From positions 1 through 61,315 of the forward strand of contig CAYXLR010000011.1 in assembly GCA_964466035.1 (NCBI GenBank): DNA of 61,315 bases, given 5' to 3'. The position numbers were made by a program, and so were the translations under genes. This DNA is from JANQEA01 sp964466035. Lineage in GTDB: Bacteria; Bipolaricaulota; Bipolaricaulia; UBA7950; UBA9294. Below are positions 15,921-24,464 of this stretch, piece by piece; positions within the stretch are counted from its first letter, which is position 1; the number at the start of each line of letters is the position of its first letter. The notes below the pieces were generated by a model. The model searched no databases. It had not been told where the DNA came from and worked only from the letters and a program-made list of their open reading frames with translations.

Positions 15921-17297
15921 TCAGACCTCGATCGTTTCCCCCAGCTTCGCGACGTGCGATTCGAGCGACAGGTCGGCGCGGATCCGCTCGGCGAAGGCGT
16001 CGAGTGTCTCGTCCTCGCCGTGGACGAGGACGAGCCGGCTCGGCTCGGCCTGGCGGATCCAGTCGAGGAGGATCGGCTGGTCGGCGTGGGAGGAGAAGCC
16101 GTTCGTCGTCCAGACGTGGGCGGCGACGGCGATCTCCTCGCCGAAGATCCGGACCGTCTCGGCTCCGTCGACGATCCGGCGCCCGAGGGTGCCGACGGCC
16201 TGGTAGCCGACGAACAGGACGCCGGACCCCTCGTGCCAGAGGTTGTGGCGGAGATGGTGGAGGATCCGCCCGCCGGTGCACATTCCGCTCCCGGCGATGA
16301 GGATGTTCCCGCGCGACGTCTTGTTGATCTCCTTGGATTCGTCGGTCGTCTGGCTGAACCGAAGCGGCGTGAAGTCGAACGGGTTCGGCGTCGACGAGAA
16401 CAGCTCCTGTCCCTCGGTGTCGAAGTAGCCGGGGTACCGCGCGAAGACGCGCGTCGTCGAGATCGCCAGCGGGCTGTCGAGGAAGATCCGGCACCGCGGC
16501 AGCTCGCCGTCCTTCCACAGGAGAAACAGCTCGTACAGGACCTCCTGCGCCCGTTCCAGCGCGAACGTCGGGATCATCAGATTGCCGTTGTTCGGAATGA
16601 CGGTCTCGATCGCCTCCCGGAACTCGGCGACGGTCTCCTCCATCGAGCGATGGGCGCGGTCCCCGTACGTCGATTCGACCAGCAGTACGTCGGCGCGCGG
16701 CGGCGGGCTCGGGTCTCGGACGATCGGTTGGTGCCGGTTGCCGAGGTCGCCGCTGAACAGGAGATTCCCGTTCGAGGTCCGAAGCTCGATCGCGGCCGAG
16801 CCGAGGATGTGGCCGGCGTCGCGGAAGACGCACGACACGCGGTCGCTCAGCCGGACCGGCTCGCCGTAGCCGGGGATGGGGCGGAAGAGATCGGCACACC
16901 GGAGGACGTCGGCCATGTCGTACAACGGGGGCTCGGCGGTCTCTCCGCGCCGGCGGGCCTTCCGCGCCCGCCGCGCGGCGTCCTCTACCTGCAGATGAGC
17001 GGAATCGGCGAGCATCAGCTTCGCGATCTCCGCCGTCGGCGCCGTGCAGACGATCCTTCCGGAGAACCCTCGCCGGACGAGGAGCGGGAGGCGTCCTGCG
17101 TGGTCGAGATGGGCGTGGGACAACAGCACGACGTCGATCTCCTTCGGATCGAACGGGAACGGCTCTCGATTGAGGTCCTCGCGCTGCCGCCCTCCTTGGA
17201 ACAGGCCGCAGTCGAGGAGGAGGCGAAGCCCGTCGACCTCGACGAGATGGCACGAGCCGGTGACCGTCTCCGCCGCACCGCAGAACGTGATCTTCAT
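15921..17297 (-). CDS. MBL-fold beta-CASP RNA-processing exonuclease family protein
   Basis: A 458-residue metallo-beta-lactamase/beta-CASP protein of the CPSF73-like family. The zinc ligands are in SHAHLDHAG (H61, H63, D65, H66), DAGHILGSA and FSGDLGNRH; the beta-CASP part contains VESTYGDR and IPTFALERAQEVLY; the C-terminal domain has SGMCTGGRILHHL and NGFSSHADQP. Relatives are RNA endo- or exonucleases; bacterial members of this length are often annotated as RNA-specificity-domain exonucleases. Cytoplasmic. The ATG at 17297 was chosen over an upstream GTG (17303) because GGGGAG is then 6 bases away. It appears to be transcribed alone. Confidence 0.88.
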   Translation of the reverse strand: MKITFCGAAETVTGSCHLVEVDGLRLLLDCGLFQGGRQREDLNREPFPFDPKEIDVVLLSHAHLDHAGRLPLLVRRGFSGRIVCTAPTAEIAKLMLADSAHLQVEDAARRARKARRRGETAEPPLYDMADVLRCADLFRPIPGYGEPVRLSDRVSCVFRDAGHILGSAAIELRTSNGNLLFSGDLGNRHQPIVRDPSPPPRADVLLVESTYGDRAHRSMEETVAEFREAIETVIPNNGNLMIPTFALERAQEVLYELFLLWKDGELPRCRIFLDSPLAISTTRVFARYPGYFDTEGQELFSSTPNPFDFTPLRFSQTTDESKEINKTSRGNILIAGSGMCTGGRILHHLRHNLWHEGSGVLFVGYQAVGTLGRRIVDGAETVRIFGEEIAVAAHVWTTNGFSSHADQPILLDWIRQAEPSRLVLVHGEDETLDAFAERIRADLSLESHVAKLGETIEV

Positions 17298-17427
17298 GCG
17301 CACTCCCCGCCTTGGTTCGGATGTCCGATTCTATGGGCACTCGGTGCCCGGGCACCAGTACGATGCGCGGAACAACTGCCCGGCGAGGGTGTACGAAATG
17401 TGCACACTCGCACCTTCCGCCAGTTGA

Positions 17428-17467
17428 GGCCCAGAACCTCCGGGATCTGGGCCTCCCTCCTGGAGGC
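17428..17467 (-). terminator. Terminator-like hairpins downstream of the TM1410-type gene
   Basis: GGCCCAGA (17428-17435) pairs with TCTGGGCC (17446-17453), and GCCTCC/GGAGGC (17451-17467) forms an overlapping second stem. On the minus strand they fall 31-70 bases after the stop of the lipoprotein gene. There is no clear U-tract, so confidence is modest. Confidence 0.4.
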
Positions 17468-17497
17468 GCCCGCGAGGGCGACCCGACGCGTCGGGCT

Positions 17498-18439
17498 TCA
17501 CTCGCTGCACGGATCGTGCCCCGGGTTTACGATCAGCTCGTCCAGGTCCCGGGTGGTCACGTACGGGACGTACCCCTTCGCGCGGGATTTTCGGTACGCG
17601 TCGTCGATGTGGCCCGGCGTCGTTGCGTAGTCGATGGTCAGCACGAGCTTGCCTGACGCGAGGAAGAGGTCGAGGTACGACTCCATCTCGGACGTCACCG
17701 CCAGCGGTGTCATGACGTCGTCCTCGACGTATCCGTAGTAGATGTCCTCTTGGCCGATGCCGTCGACGATCCCCACGTACTCCGGGAACGCGGCCGCGAG
17801 CTCGGCCGCGTTCTGGACGACGATCAGGAAGTCTGGATCGCGGATCGCGGCGTGGGCCCGGATCGCAGCGACGAACGCCACCATCTCCGCGGCCGCTGTG
17901 GATCGACCTTGGCTTTCGTAGCGCTCGTAGGCGTCGACCCGATCGAGATAGGCCCCGTGGAACCCCGCGTCGATCAACCGGTCCGTGTACTCGAGGACGA
18001 TCCCTTGCCATTCGGCTTCCCAGTAGCGGACCTTGTAGTTGCCCCGCCAGTCCGGGTTCTCCTCGTCGAGCCACGATGGGTCGCCGGGATTCCACCCGGC
18101 CTGCCAATAGAACCGGTACTCCTCGGCTTCTCCGATGCTCATGTAGGAGAGGACGATCTTCGGGCCGGCGGGGGCGTCGGCGAGCGCTCCGATCTCCGCG
18201 GGGGTGAATTCGCCTTCTTCCCCACCATCAGATGAATGATCGATGATTACGAGGTCGTAGCATGTCTCCCCGATCGCGACCAGGTCGATGTCCTGCAGCT
18301 GGTAGAGGAAGCTGCGGACGGTCGCCGGCTCCGAAGGTGCCGGGGAAGGAAGGCCGATCTGGCAGGCGTCCAGGAGGATCGCCCAGGCGATGAGACAGAC
18401 GGCGGTGAGAAGGCGAACGCCCGTTCGGCGTCTTGGCAT
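17498..18439 (-). CDS. TM1410/MJ1477-type putative glycoside hydrolase (GH114-like), lipoprotein
   Basis: A 313-residue protein starting with a lipoprotein signal (hydrophobic LLTAVCLIAWAIL and lipobox LLDAC, Cys26). The mature part matches the endo-alpha-1,4-polygalactosaminidase-like family once mis-called cysteinyl-tRNA synthetase-related: VLSYMSIGEAEEYRFYW, FHGAYLDRVDAYE and IGQEDIYYGY are typical TIM-barrel motifs with acidic catalytic candidates. It would be anchored outside the cytoplasmic membrane and may cleave an alpha-linked amino-sugar polysaccharide such as a biofilm polymer; this is inferred from the family. The gene is oriented opposite to the small acidic ORF at 18585. No other polysaccharide gene is adjacent. 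Confidence 0.8.
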   Translation of the reverse strand: MPRRRTGVRLLTAVCLIAWAILLDACQIGLPSPAPSEPATVRSFLYQLQDIDLVAIGETCYDLVIIDHSSDGGEEGEFTPAEIGALADAPAGPKIVLSYMSIGEAEEYRFYWQAGWNPGDPSWLDEENPDWRGNYKVRYWEAEWQGIVLEYTDRLIDAGFHGAYLDRVDAYERYESQGRSTAAAEMVAFVAAIRAHAAIRDPDFLIVVQNAAELAAAFPEYVGIVDGIGQEDIYYGYVEDDVMTPLAVTSEMESYLDLFLASGKLVLTIDYATTPGHIDDAYRKSRAKGYVPYVTTRDLDELIVNPGHDPCSE

Positions 18440-18584
18440 GCATGGAACCTAGAGCCTTCCGGTCTCCGAGTCAAGGAGAGGAGGAAAGCGCGGAGCCGGC
18501 GAGCGGACATTCTTCTCCGTCCGGTGCCTCGAAGGTGATGTCCGTCACACAGCGTTCCTCGTACCCTTGTGGCGAGGAGGAAGG

Positions 18585-18773
18585 ATGCGCAATACGTCAA
18601 CCGAGACGCTGCTCATCGGCTGGGTGCGGGAGCACTTCGGCATCGAGGACGAAGACGAGCTGCGAGCGGTGCTCGCCGATCCGAGCGAGATGCTCGCGCT
18701 TCTCGACGTGGCGCGGGCCGTCGGCCAAGAGGGGATACCCGTCGCGGAATTCGGCGTTCCGAGCGCCGCCTGA
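18585..18773 (+). CDS. Small acidic protein, unknown
   Basis: A 62-residue, probably helical protein (MRNTSTETLLIGWVREHFG at the start, acidic stretch EDEDELRAVLADPSE). No family recognised. The main support is the strong GAGGAGGAAGG ribosome binding site placed directly before the ATG and a hydrophobic/acidic alternation compatible with a compact helical bundle. It lies between the divergent lipoprotein gene and the LysW-like operon, but a separate promoter at 18964 serves the latter, so they are probably not one operon. Confidence 0.5.
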   Translation: MRNTSTETLLIGWVREHFGIEDEDELRAVLADPSEMLALLDVARAVGQEGIPVAEFGVPSAA

Positions 18774-19078
18774 CCGAGCCGCGGAAGACGCCGCGCCGTA
18801 CAGACGATCTGTGATCGCCGCCTTGCAGGCACATGCTCGACGGGTCAATCAGGAGCCTCGTGCGAAGGGCAGACGTCCTATTCGAAAGGCATGGAGAAGT
18901 TCCTGCTCACTGCTGGGACATCGAGCGAGGCGGAGTCCGGGAGGAATGGCTCGATCGCGCGCGTTGACTCACCCGTCCGTCTGACGCTATCCTGTTCCTC
19001 TCCGAAGCAATCCCTATCCCTCAAAGTGGATCGACAGAGCGCTCCGGATTCCGCGTCGGAGCCGGAAAGGGGGAGCCC
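18774..19078. other. Intergenic leader of the LysW-like operon
   Basis: These 305 bases hold no convincing gene. They contain the promoter at 18964-18993 and a leader of about 80 bases before the first LysW-like gene. No riboswitch was recognised. Confidence 0.5.
18964..18993 (+). promoter_or_regulatory. Sigma70-like promoter of the LysW-like operon
   Basis: TTGACT (18964-18969), an 18-base spacer and TATCCT (18988-18993). Five of six and four of six consensus positions match. Transcription would begin near 19000 and read the three zinc-ribbon genes. Confidence 0.6.
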
Positions 19079-19303
19079 ATGTACGATGTCGTGTGCCCTG
19101 TGTGCCAGAGCATGATCGAGATTCCCGCGCGAGCCGTCGAGGCGAAAGGCACATACAGATGTACGAAATGCTGGACGTGGCTGAAGGTCGTCGATTCGCA
19201 TCCGCTCAGATTGGAGAAGAGTGGCGAGGGTACGGTGGCCGTGAGTGCGCCGGTGCGCGCGCGGCGCGGCGCGGACGAAGCCGAGGAAGATGAGGAGTCG
19301 TGA
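19079..19303 (+). CDS. LysW-like zinc-ribbon protein 1
   Basis: A 74-residue protein with CPVC (residues 6-9) and CTKC (28-31) knuckles followed by WLKVVDSHPLRLE. This CxxC-CxxC-x-LxVV-xxxPLxLe order is that of LysW, the amino-group carrier of lysine and arginine synthesis in Thermus and archaea. Unlike LysW it ends EEDEES rather than EDWGE, so the terminal Glu that accepts the amino-acid substrate is absent. AAAGGGGGAG precedes the ATG. It overlaps gene 2 by 4 bases (GTGA), and gene 2 overlaps gene 3 in the same way, so the three are translationally coupled. Role unknown; a carrier, regulator or metal-binding partner are all possible. Confidence 0.75.
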   Translation: MYDVVCPVCQSMIEIPARAVEAKGTYRCTKCWTWLKVVDSHPLRLEKSGEGTVAVSAPVRARRGADEAEEDEES

Positions 19304-19500
19304 TCAAAGTCGAGTGTCCGGAGTGTGGCGAGCAGTTCGAGACGGAGGCGGCCGCCCTGTTCCTGTTCAATCGTTTCTACTGCTCACACTGCGACGCCCT
19401 GCTCGAAGTCATCGAGGAGGACCCGCTCGTTCTCGACGTGGTCGATGAGGAGTACGACGACTCCGAGGGCGAGGAGGACGACGACTGGGAGGCGGAATGA
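19300..19500 (+). CDS. LysW-like zinc-ribbon protein 2 with acidic DW-containing tail
   Basis: The closest to true LysW of the three: 66 residues, CPEC (6-9), CSHC (28-31), then LLEVIEEDPLVLDV and a very acidic tail ending DDDWEAE. LysW ends with a conserved EDWGE whose final Glu side chain is aminoacylated by LysX/ArgX; here a DW followed two residues later by a terminal Glu preserves that pattern. Whether it carries an amino acid cannot be told, since no LysX, LysZ, LysY, LysJ or LysK homologue is in the window. It starts with GTG overlapping the previous stop. The acidic tail is the main difference from its neighbours. Confidence 0.75.
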   Translation: MIKVECPECGEQFETEAAALFLFNRFYCSHCDALLEVIEEDPLVLDVVDEEYDDSEGEEDDDWEAE

Positions 19501-19682
19501 CCCCGGAGACAGCGACGGTTACGGTTGAGGCCGTCTGCCCTTCCTGCCGTCAATCGTTCACGATCCACCGGGAGAGCATCGCGATCGGGGCCGAGATCCT
19601 CTGCCGTGAGTGCGGCGCGCTGTTGGCGGTCGAGCGCCGAGAGCCGTTGACCCTCATCGAGATCGATCCGGAGGACGTCTAG
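19497..19682 (+). CDS. LysW-like zinc-ribbon protein 3
   Basis: A 61-residue protein with CPSC (14-17), CREC (36-39) and the following ALLAVERREPLTLIEI, again matching the LysW layout. It has a 13-residue N-terminal extension and stops at EDV, lacking the acidic DW tail. The ATG overlaps the stop of gene 2 (ATGA). Its 3' end overlaps the convergent acetyltransferase gene by 29 bases, so transcripts from the two sides are antisense there. Function unknown; the tandem arrangement suggests that the three proteins act together or on each other. Confidence 0.75.
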   Translation: MTPETATVTVEAVCPSCRQSFTIHRESIAIGAEILCRECGALLAVERREPLTLIEIDPEDV

Positions 19683-20253
19683 GCGCCTTCGAGGCGAGCG
19701 CCCCCGTCGTCGGTCCGTCCTTCCGATACCGGATCGCCGGCAGCGGGCCCCCGACCTCGGCGGTCTTCGTCGCGGCGTCCGGGGCGTAGCCCATCGCTTC
19801 GTAGAATCGCCGGGCGGAAGCGTTCCCCTCGAACACCCAGAGGACGATCGGCCCGAATCCGCGCGCCCGCAGGATCCGCTCCGCTCGACGACAGACCCGC
19901 GCCCCGATCCCCCGACGCCAGTGCGCCGGAGCGAGGTAGATCCCCCAGATCTCGCCGACCGTCCGCTCGTCCAGATCGTCGTCGCGACACGGGCCGATCG
20001 TCAGATGGCCGACGGGCTCACTGTCGCGCTCGATGATGTAGGTGTCGCCCGCCCCGCTCGCGAGGAACTCCCGGAAGCGCGCCGTCCTCCGGTCTCGATC
20101 GAGCGCCGCCAGGAACGGTTCGGGAACGAGGCCTCGGTATGCGGCCCGCCACGCCTCGATGTGCACCGAGGCCATCGTCGCGGCGTCGTCCGGTGTCGCG
20201 GATCGGAGATTGAGCATCGAGCCAATGTACGCTGCGTTCGAATCGAACGTCAA
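19654..20253 (-). CDS. GNAT family N-acetyltransferase
   Basis: A 199-residue acetyltransferase. The acetyl-CoA loop is HWRRGIGARVCRRAE (Q/R-x-x-G-x-A region), preceded by the strand GEIWGIYLAP and followed by LWVFEGNASARRFYEAMGY, a common motif B ending. It transfers an acetyl group to an unknown amine. The TTG at 20253 was chosen as start because GTGGAGGTGCG lies immediately upstream on the minus strand; the internal ATG at 20217, closer to the usual family start, has no ribosome binding site. It is divergent from an MFS gene and overlaps the third LysW-like gene at its 3' end. The C-terminal 20 residues are basic and may be disordered. Confidence 0.85.
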   Translation of the reverse strand: MTFDSNAAYIGSMLNLRSATPDDAATMASVHIEAWRAAYRGLVPEPFLAALDRDRRTARFREFLASGAGDTYIIERDSEPVGHLTIGPCRDDDLDERTVGEIWGIYLAPAHWRRGIGARVCRRAERILRARGFGPIVLWVFEGNASARRFYEAMGYAPDAATKTAEVGGPLPAIRYRKDGPTTGALASKAPRRPPDRSR

Positions 20254-20318
20254 CGCACCTCCACTTGTTCCGCCGGGCGCTACCGAACATCCTTGATGCG
20301 TTGAGACAATGGAGGCGG

Positions 20319-21557
20319 ATGAACAGAATGCGCGATCGGATGTTCTGGAAGTTCCGGGCGTACGGTCTGCTGAAGAACCTGAGGCTCTTCGACCCGTTCC
20401 TCGTTCTGTTCTTCCGTGAGGCCGGACTGACGTTCCTGGCGATCGGGTCGCTCTACGCTATCCGCGAGATCTGCACGAACGTCTTCGAGATTCCGACGGG
20501 GGTGATCGCCGACGCGTTCGGTCGCCGCCGGGCGATGATCGCGTCGTTCGCCTCGTACCTCGGCTCGTTCGCCCTGTTCGGCTTCTTCACGGGCTACGCG
20601 TCGTTCGCGCCGGCGATGGTCCTGTTCGCGCTCGGGGAGGCGCTCCGCTCCGGGACGCACAAGGCGATGATCCTCGAGCACCTCAGGCAGAGGGGGATCG
20701 AGGACCAAAGCGTCGCCTACTACGGGAAGACGCGCGCGGCGTCACAGTTCGGATCGGCACTGGCGGCGCTGCTCGGCGCCGGCGCCGTCTTCTGGGCCGG
20801 GAGCTATCGCGTCGTCTTCCTCGCCTCGATGGTCCCGTACGTTCTGGCGCTGTTCCTGATGCTCGGCTATCCGGGGGAGCTGGACGGCCACGTCGAGCGC
20901 GTCACGTGGTCGTGGAAGGATCTGCTCGGCCGACTGAGGAAGACGGTTCGGACATCGCTCGCGTCTCTCGGACAGCCGGCACTGCTGCGGGGGCTGCTGA
21001 GCGGCGGCACGTTCGATGCCGTGTTCCGGTCGACCAAGGACTACCTTCAGCCGATCCTCCAGGCGCAGGCGCTTGCCCTCCCGGTCTTCCTGGCGCTTCA
21101 CGACGAGCAGCGCGTGGCGATCGTCGTCGGAGGTCTGTTCTTCGTCGTCTATCTGGCGACGAGCTTCGCCTCGTCCCGCGCCGGCGCCGTCCGTGAGCGG
21201 GCACGATCCCTTCCGGCGGCGATCAACGGGATCTACCTCGCGGGGACCGGACTCCTCGCCGCGGCGGGGCTGTCGGCGTGGGGCGGGTGGCAGGGGGTGG
21301 CGATCGCCGCCTACCTCCTGCTCTACGTCTCGCAGAACGTCCGGCGCCCGATGATCGTGGGCTACGTCTCCGAGCAGATCGACCATCGGATGATGGCGAC
21401 CGGACTCTCGGTCGAGACGCAGCTCCGGACGGTGTTGACGGCGATCCTCGCTCCGTTGGTCGGTCTTCTCGCAGATCGGCTAGGCGTCGGAGCGGCGATC
21501 CTGTGCATCGCCGGCGTGGCGCTCGTCGGGTATCCACTCGTTCGCGTTCGGGAGTAA
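20319..21557 (+). CDS. Major facilitator superfamily transporter
   Basis: A 412-residue MFS protein with about 12 membrane helices. The conserved loop GVIADAFGRRRAM (motif A) is near residue 60, and YVSEQIDHRMMATGLSVETQLRT lies in the C half. Early aromatic-rich segment MFWKFRAYGLLKNLRLFDPFLVLFF leads into helix 1. Substrate unknown. Start choice is uncertain: GGAGG is 3 bases from the ATG at 20319 and 12 bases from the ATG at 20328; a TTG at 20265 is also in frame. It is divergent from the acetyltransferase with 65 bases between start codons, so the two may share regulation. Confidence 0.82.
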   Translation: MNRMRDRMFWKFRAYGLLKNLRLFDPFLVLFFREAGLTFLAIGSLYAIREICTNVFEIPTGVIADAFGRRRAMIASFASYLGSFALFGFFTGYASFAPAMVLFALGEALRSGTHKAMILEHLRQRGIEDQSVAYYGKTRAASQFGSALAALLGAGAVFWAGSYRVVFLASMVPYVLALFLMLGYPGELDGHVERVTWSWKDLLGRLRKTVRTSLASLGQPALLRGLLSGGTFDAVFRSTKDYLQPILQAQALALPVFLALHDEQRVAIVVGGLFFVVYLATSFASSRAGAVRERARSLPAAINGIYLAGTGLLAAAGLSAWGGWQGVAIAAYLLLYVSQNVRRPMIVGYVSEQIDHRMMATGLSVETQLRTVLTAILAPLVGLLADRLGVGAAILCIAGVALVGYPLVRVRE

Positions 21558-21560
21558 CCC

Positions 21561-24374
21561 CTAGAACGAACTCCCGAGCTCGACGAACGGCGACGCCTCC
21601 CCGTCGAGGCCGTACAGCGGTTCGGCGTAGCCGACGGAGAAAACGATCGACGTTCCGAGGAATCCGTCGAGGTGGAAGGTGAGCATCCCGCCGGCCTCGA
21701 TCCGGATTCCCGTCTCGCAGACCCGTTCGCATCCCCCCCGCGTCCGGCCGCCCTGGACGAACAGGCTGGCGGTGACGTCCTCGAGGCGCGTGAGATTGAG
21801 GATCGCGTAGCCGGCGTCCCTGACGAGCGGCGGAAAGACGGCCTCGAACCGCCCGTAGAGCTGATGGCGGCCGTACGGCGGCAGCGCGTACGCGTGCAGC
21901 CGGTCGAGCGAGAACATGAACTCGGTTGGGAGCTCGCTGAGCAGCGAGCCGGCGGCCGACGCGGAGACGTCGAGATAGAAGAGAGGCGCGATTCGGAGCC
22001 GCTTCGATCCGGTCCATTCGAGCGTCGCGAAGGGAGGCGCTCCGAAGCCCGGGATCCCGGCCCGCAGCGTGAGGAAATTCTCCAGGTAGCAGGTCAGGAC
22101 CTCCGAGCGCCCGAGCGTCAGCGCGACATAGGGAATCGGCCGCGGGAGCGGACCGCGCGCCCCGACGGTCAGGTCGAGTCGGTGCGTCGGATACCAGTAC
22201 GTGCCGGCCGAGCCGGTCTCGGGGTGCGTGAAGCCGCGGGTGTGCACCGTGAACTGCGCGTCGAGATCGCCGGAACCGTCTGAGACGTCCAGCGCGGTGA
22301 CCGTCGCGACCGCGGAGAACGAAAGCCGCCGATCGATGTCGGCCGCGACGAGGCCGACGACGTCCCACGACTCGAACACGTCGGCGAACTCGGTGAACGT
22401 CGAGTCCTCCTCGACGTGCGGGACGGCGGTGAGGCTCCACAGGTGGTCGTTGCGGAACCCTCCCGAGATCCCGACCGGAGAGACGTCGATCACGTACGCG
22501 TCGAGCGGTCTGCCGATCGCCGGGGCGTCCTCGAGGCGGAACGGGTGGTCGACGAGGATCCGCCGCGGGGCGTGGTTGTTGAACCGGTTGGCGTCCGGGA
22601 GCATCTCGTCCGGATCGACGTGCACGCGAACGACGGGGGCCTCACTCTCCACGGTGACTTTCCCTTCGGTCGAGGCGGCGTGCCACAGCCGGTCGACCGT
22701 CGACCCGTCGGCGAGCGTGGCGCGGATCTCCACCGGAAGGACCGCGCCCTCCCGGCGTAGACGGATCGTCGTCGTGTATCCGCTCTCGGATTCGACCGTA
22801 TCGAACCCGTCGACCGCGAAGTCGACGCGCGCGTCGCCGTAGAGCCAATCGTCGAAGAAGCCGGCCAGATCGTCTCCCGATACGTCTTCGGCGAGCTTTC
22901 GGAACGCCTCGACGGTCAACGTCCTCCCGCGCCAGGCGGCGTTCGCCTCGACGAGGACGGCCTGCAGGGACTCCCGGCCGATCACCGACTCGAGCGCGCG
23001 GAGGACGAGGTACCCCTTGTTGTAGATCCGGACGGTCTGCCCGTTCAGGTACTCGACGTCGGTCAGCAGCTTGACGATCGCCTCGTCGAAGTCGAGGCGG
23101 AGCAGATCGACGTACGGGGCCTCCGAGAAGTGCTGTCGGAGGTTCAGGTAGCCGTACTCGCTTCGGACGAGGTCCTCGATCAACCCTTCGCCGAGATGCG
23201 ACAGGAGGTTCGGCTCGAACGCCCCGTACTTCGCCTCGAAATACCCGATCGAGAGGTACTCGGCGAAGCCCTCGGAGATCCAGTTCTCGGCGTCGAAGTC
23301 GGTGCCGATCCCGATCCCCCACCACAGGTGCGCCGCCTCGTGCGCGAGGAGGTACTCGATCAGGCGGTCGTAGACGCCGAGCGCCGGCATGTCCTTCAGC
23401 TGCACTAGGCTCGACCCGACGAGGATCATCCCGTCGGCGGCCAGCCCGTAGAAGCCGGGCGCCGGGTTCTCGATGAGGACGAGGCGCCGGTACCCGAACG
23501 GCCCGAACCGCTCGCTGTGGGCCGCGAGGATCTCGCCGACGTAGGAGAGGGCGAGGCGCGCGAACGACTCGCCGCCCGGAAGATAGGCCGCTTCGATCTC
23601 GACGCCGTTCCACGTCGACGAGACGGACTCGATATCGGTTCCGATGACCAGAGGGACCGATCTCGCCGGTCGATCGTTCGTCAATTCGTACGTCGTCAGC
23701 CCGGCGACCGTCTCGCGCTCGACCTGCCGGTCGGCCCCACCGATGACCCGGTACTCCGCCGGCGCGGTGAGTTCGACCCGATAGTCGGCGGCCGGAAGGA
23801 CGAAGCCGCCCACGGTAACGGAACCGGGCACGGCGATCGGATTCCAGCCGAATCGCCAGACGTACGTGTCGCGATAGACGCAGGTATCGAGCGTGAGGGC
23901 GCGTGCGAACTTCGTCTCGAACTCGATGTCGAGCGCCGTCCGCTCGCCCGGCGCGAGCGTCGCGGGGAGCTCGACGACGAGGATTCCATCGTCGAGCGAG
24001 TACGTCTGGATCGCCGGGGGAAGCGGCTCGAGGCGATGGTCGAGCGGGCGGCCGTCGCCGTCGGTCACCCGGCGGATTCGGGTCCACGTCGGGTCGAACC
24101 CCGCGACGTACTGCGAATCGAGGAGCGCGGGGTGCAGATACGGATTCGGCTCGGCGCCCCAGTTGCCGAGCAGGCAGAAGACCACCTCGTCCAATGCCTC
24201 GCCGGTGTCGTTGTAGTACTCGACCCGCTCCGACCCGACGAGCGTCTGCGTCGTCGGATCGAGCGTCACCCGGACGTCATAGCGGGTCAGATCCGCGGCA
24301 CCGTCCGCGCGAACGACCCCGGAAGCCAGGCCCGCGAGAACGACCAGAGCCAGCGTTCCCCACATCCTCTTCAT
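21561..24374 (-). CDS. Secreted M1-family metallopeptidase with C-terminal barrel-like domain
   Basis: A 937-residue exported protein. Residues 1-23 form a signal peptide. Residues about 25-330 look like the M1 N-terminal beta domain. The gluzincin zinc site is HEAAH (345-349) followed by the third ligand E368 in ENWISEGFAEYLS. The M1 core ends near 550. From about 610 to the end the sequence is strand-rich with alternating hydrophobic residues (for example YALPPYGRHQLYGRFEAVFPP, GGMLTFHLDGFLGTSIVFSVGY) and ends LGSSF, a terminal Phe typical of outer-membrane barrels. I infer an aminopeptidase displayed by its own barrel. The usual GAMEN exopeptidase motif was not found in this form (ENPAPGFYGLA lies at its position). 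ATG preceded by GGAGGAGACG. Ends 3 bases from the convergent MFS stop. Confidence 0.82.
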   Translation of the reverse strand: MKRMWGTLALVVLAGLASGVVRADGAADLTRYDVRVTLDPTTQTLVGSERVEYYNDTGEALDEVVFCLLGNWGAEPNPYLHPALLDSQYVAGFDPTWTRIRRVTDGDGRPLDHRLEPLPPAIQTYSLDDGILVVELPATLAPGERTALDIEFETKFARALTLDTCVYRDTYVWRFGWNPIAVPGSVTVGGFVLPAADYRVELTAPAEYRVIGGADRQVERETVAGLTTYELTNDRPARSVPLVIGTDIESVSSTWNGVEIEAAYLPGGESFARLALSYVGEILAAHSERFGPFGYRRLVLIENPAPGFYGLAADGMILVGSSLVQLKDMPALGVYDRLIEYLLAHEAAHLWWGIGIGTDFDAENWISEGFAEYLSIGYFEAKYGAFEPNLLSHLGEGLIEDLVRSEYGYLNLRQHFSEAPYVDLLRLDFDEAIVKLLTDVEYLNGQTVRIYNKGYLVLRALESVIGRESLQAVLVEANAAWRGRTLTVEAFRKLAEDVSGDDLAGFFDDWLYGDARVDFAVDGFDTVESESGYTTTIRLRREGAVLPVEIRATLADGSTVDRLWHAASTEGKVTVESEAPVVRVHVDPDEMLPDANRFNNHAPRRILVDHPFRLEDAPAIGRPLDAYVIDVSPVGISGGFRNDHLWSLTAVPHVEEDSTFTEFADVFESWDVVGLVAADIDRRLSFSAVATVTALDVSDGSGDLDAQFTVHTRGFTHPETGSAGTYWYPTHRLDLTVGARGPLPRPIPYVALTLGRSEVLTCYLENFLTLRAGIPGFGAPPFATLEWTGSKRLRIAPLFYLDVSASAAGSLLSELPTEFMFSLDRLHAYALPPYGRHQLYGRFEAVFPPLVRDAGYAILNLTRLEDVTASLFVQGGRTRGGCERVCETGIRIEAGGMLTFHLDGFLGTSIVFSVGYAEPLYGLDGEASPFVELGSSF

Positions 24375-24464
24375 CGTCTCCTCCTCGTTTTCACCGCCGG
24401 CGACGGAACGGCCGGCCGGAGCATGGTAGGGGAATCGGTAAGGCCGGTCCAGCGAGGAAGCAGG

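Noticed and set aside
15954..17630. 558-codon plus-strand frame opposite the beta-CASP protein
   Set aside because: Same reason: the opposite strand has all family motifs and a good ribosome binding site.
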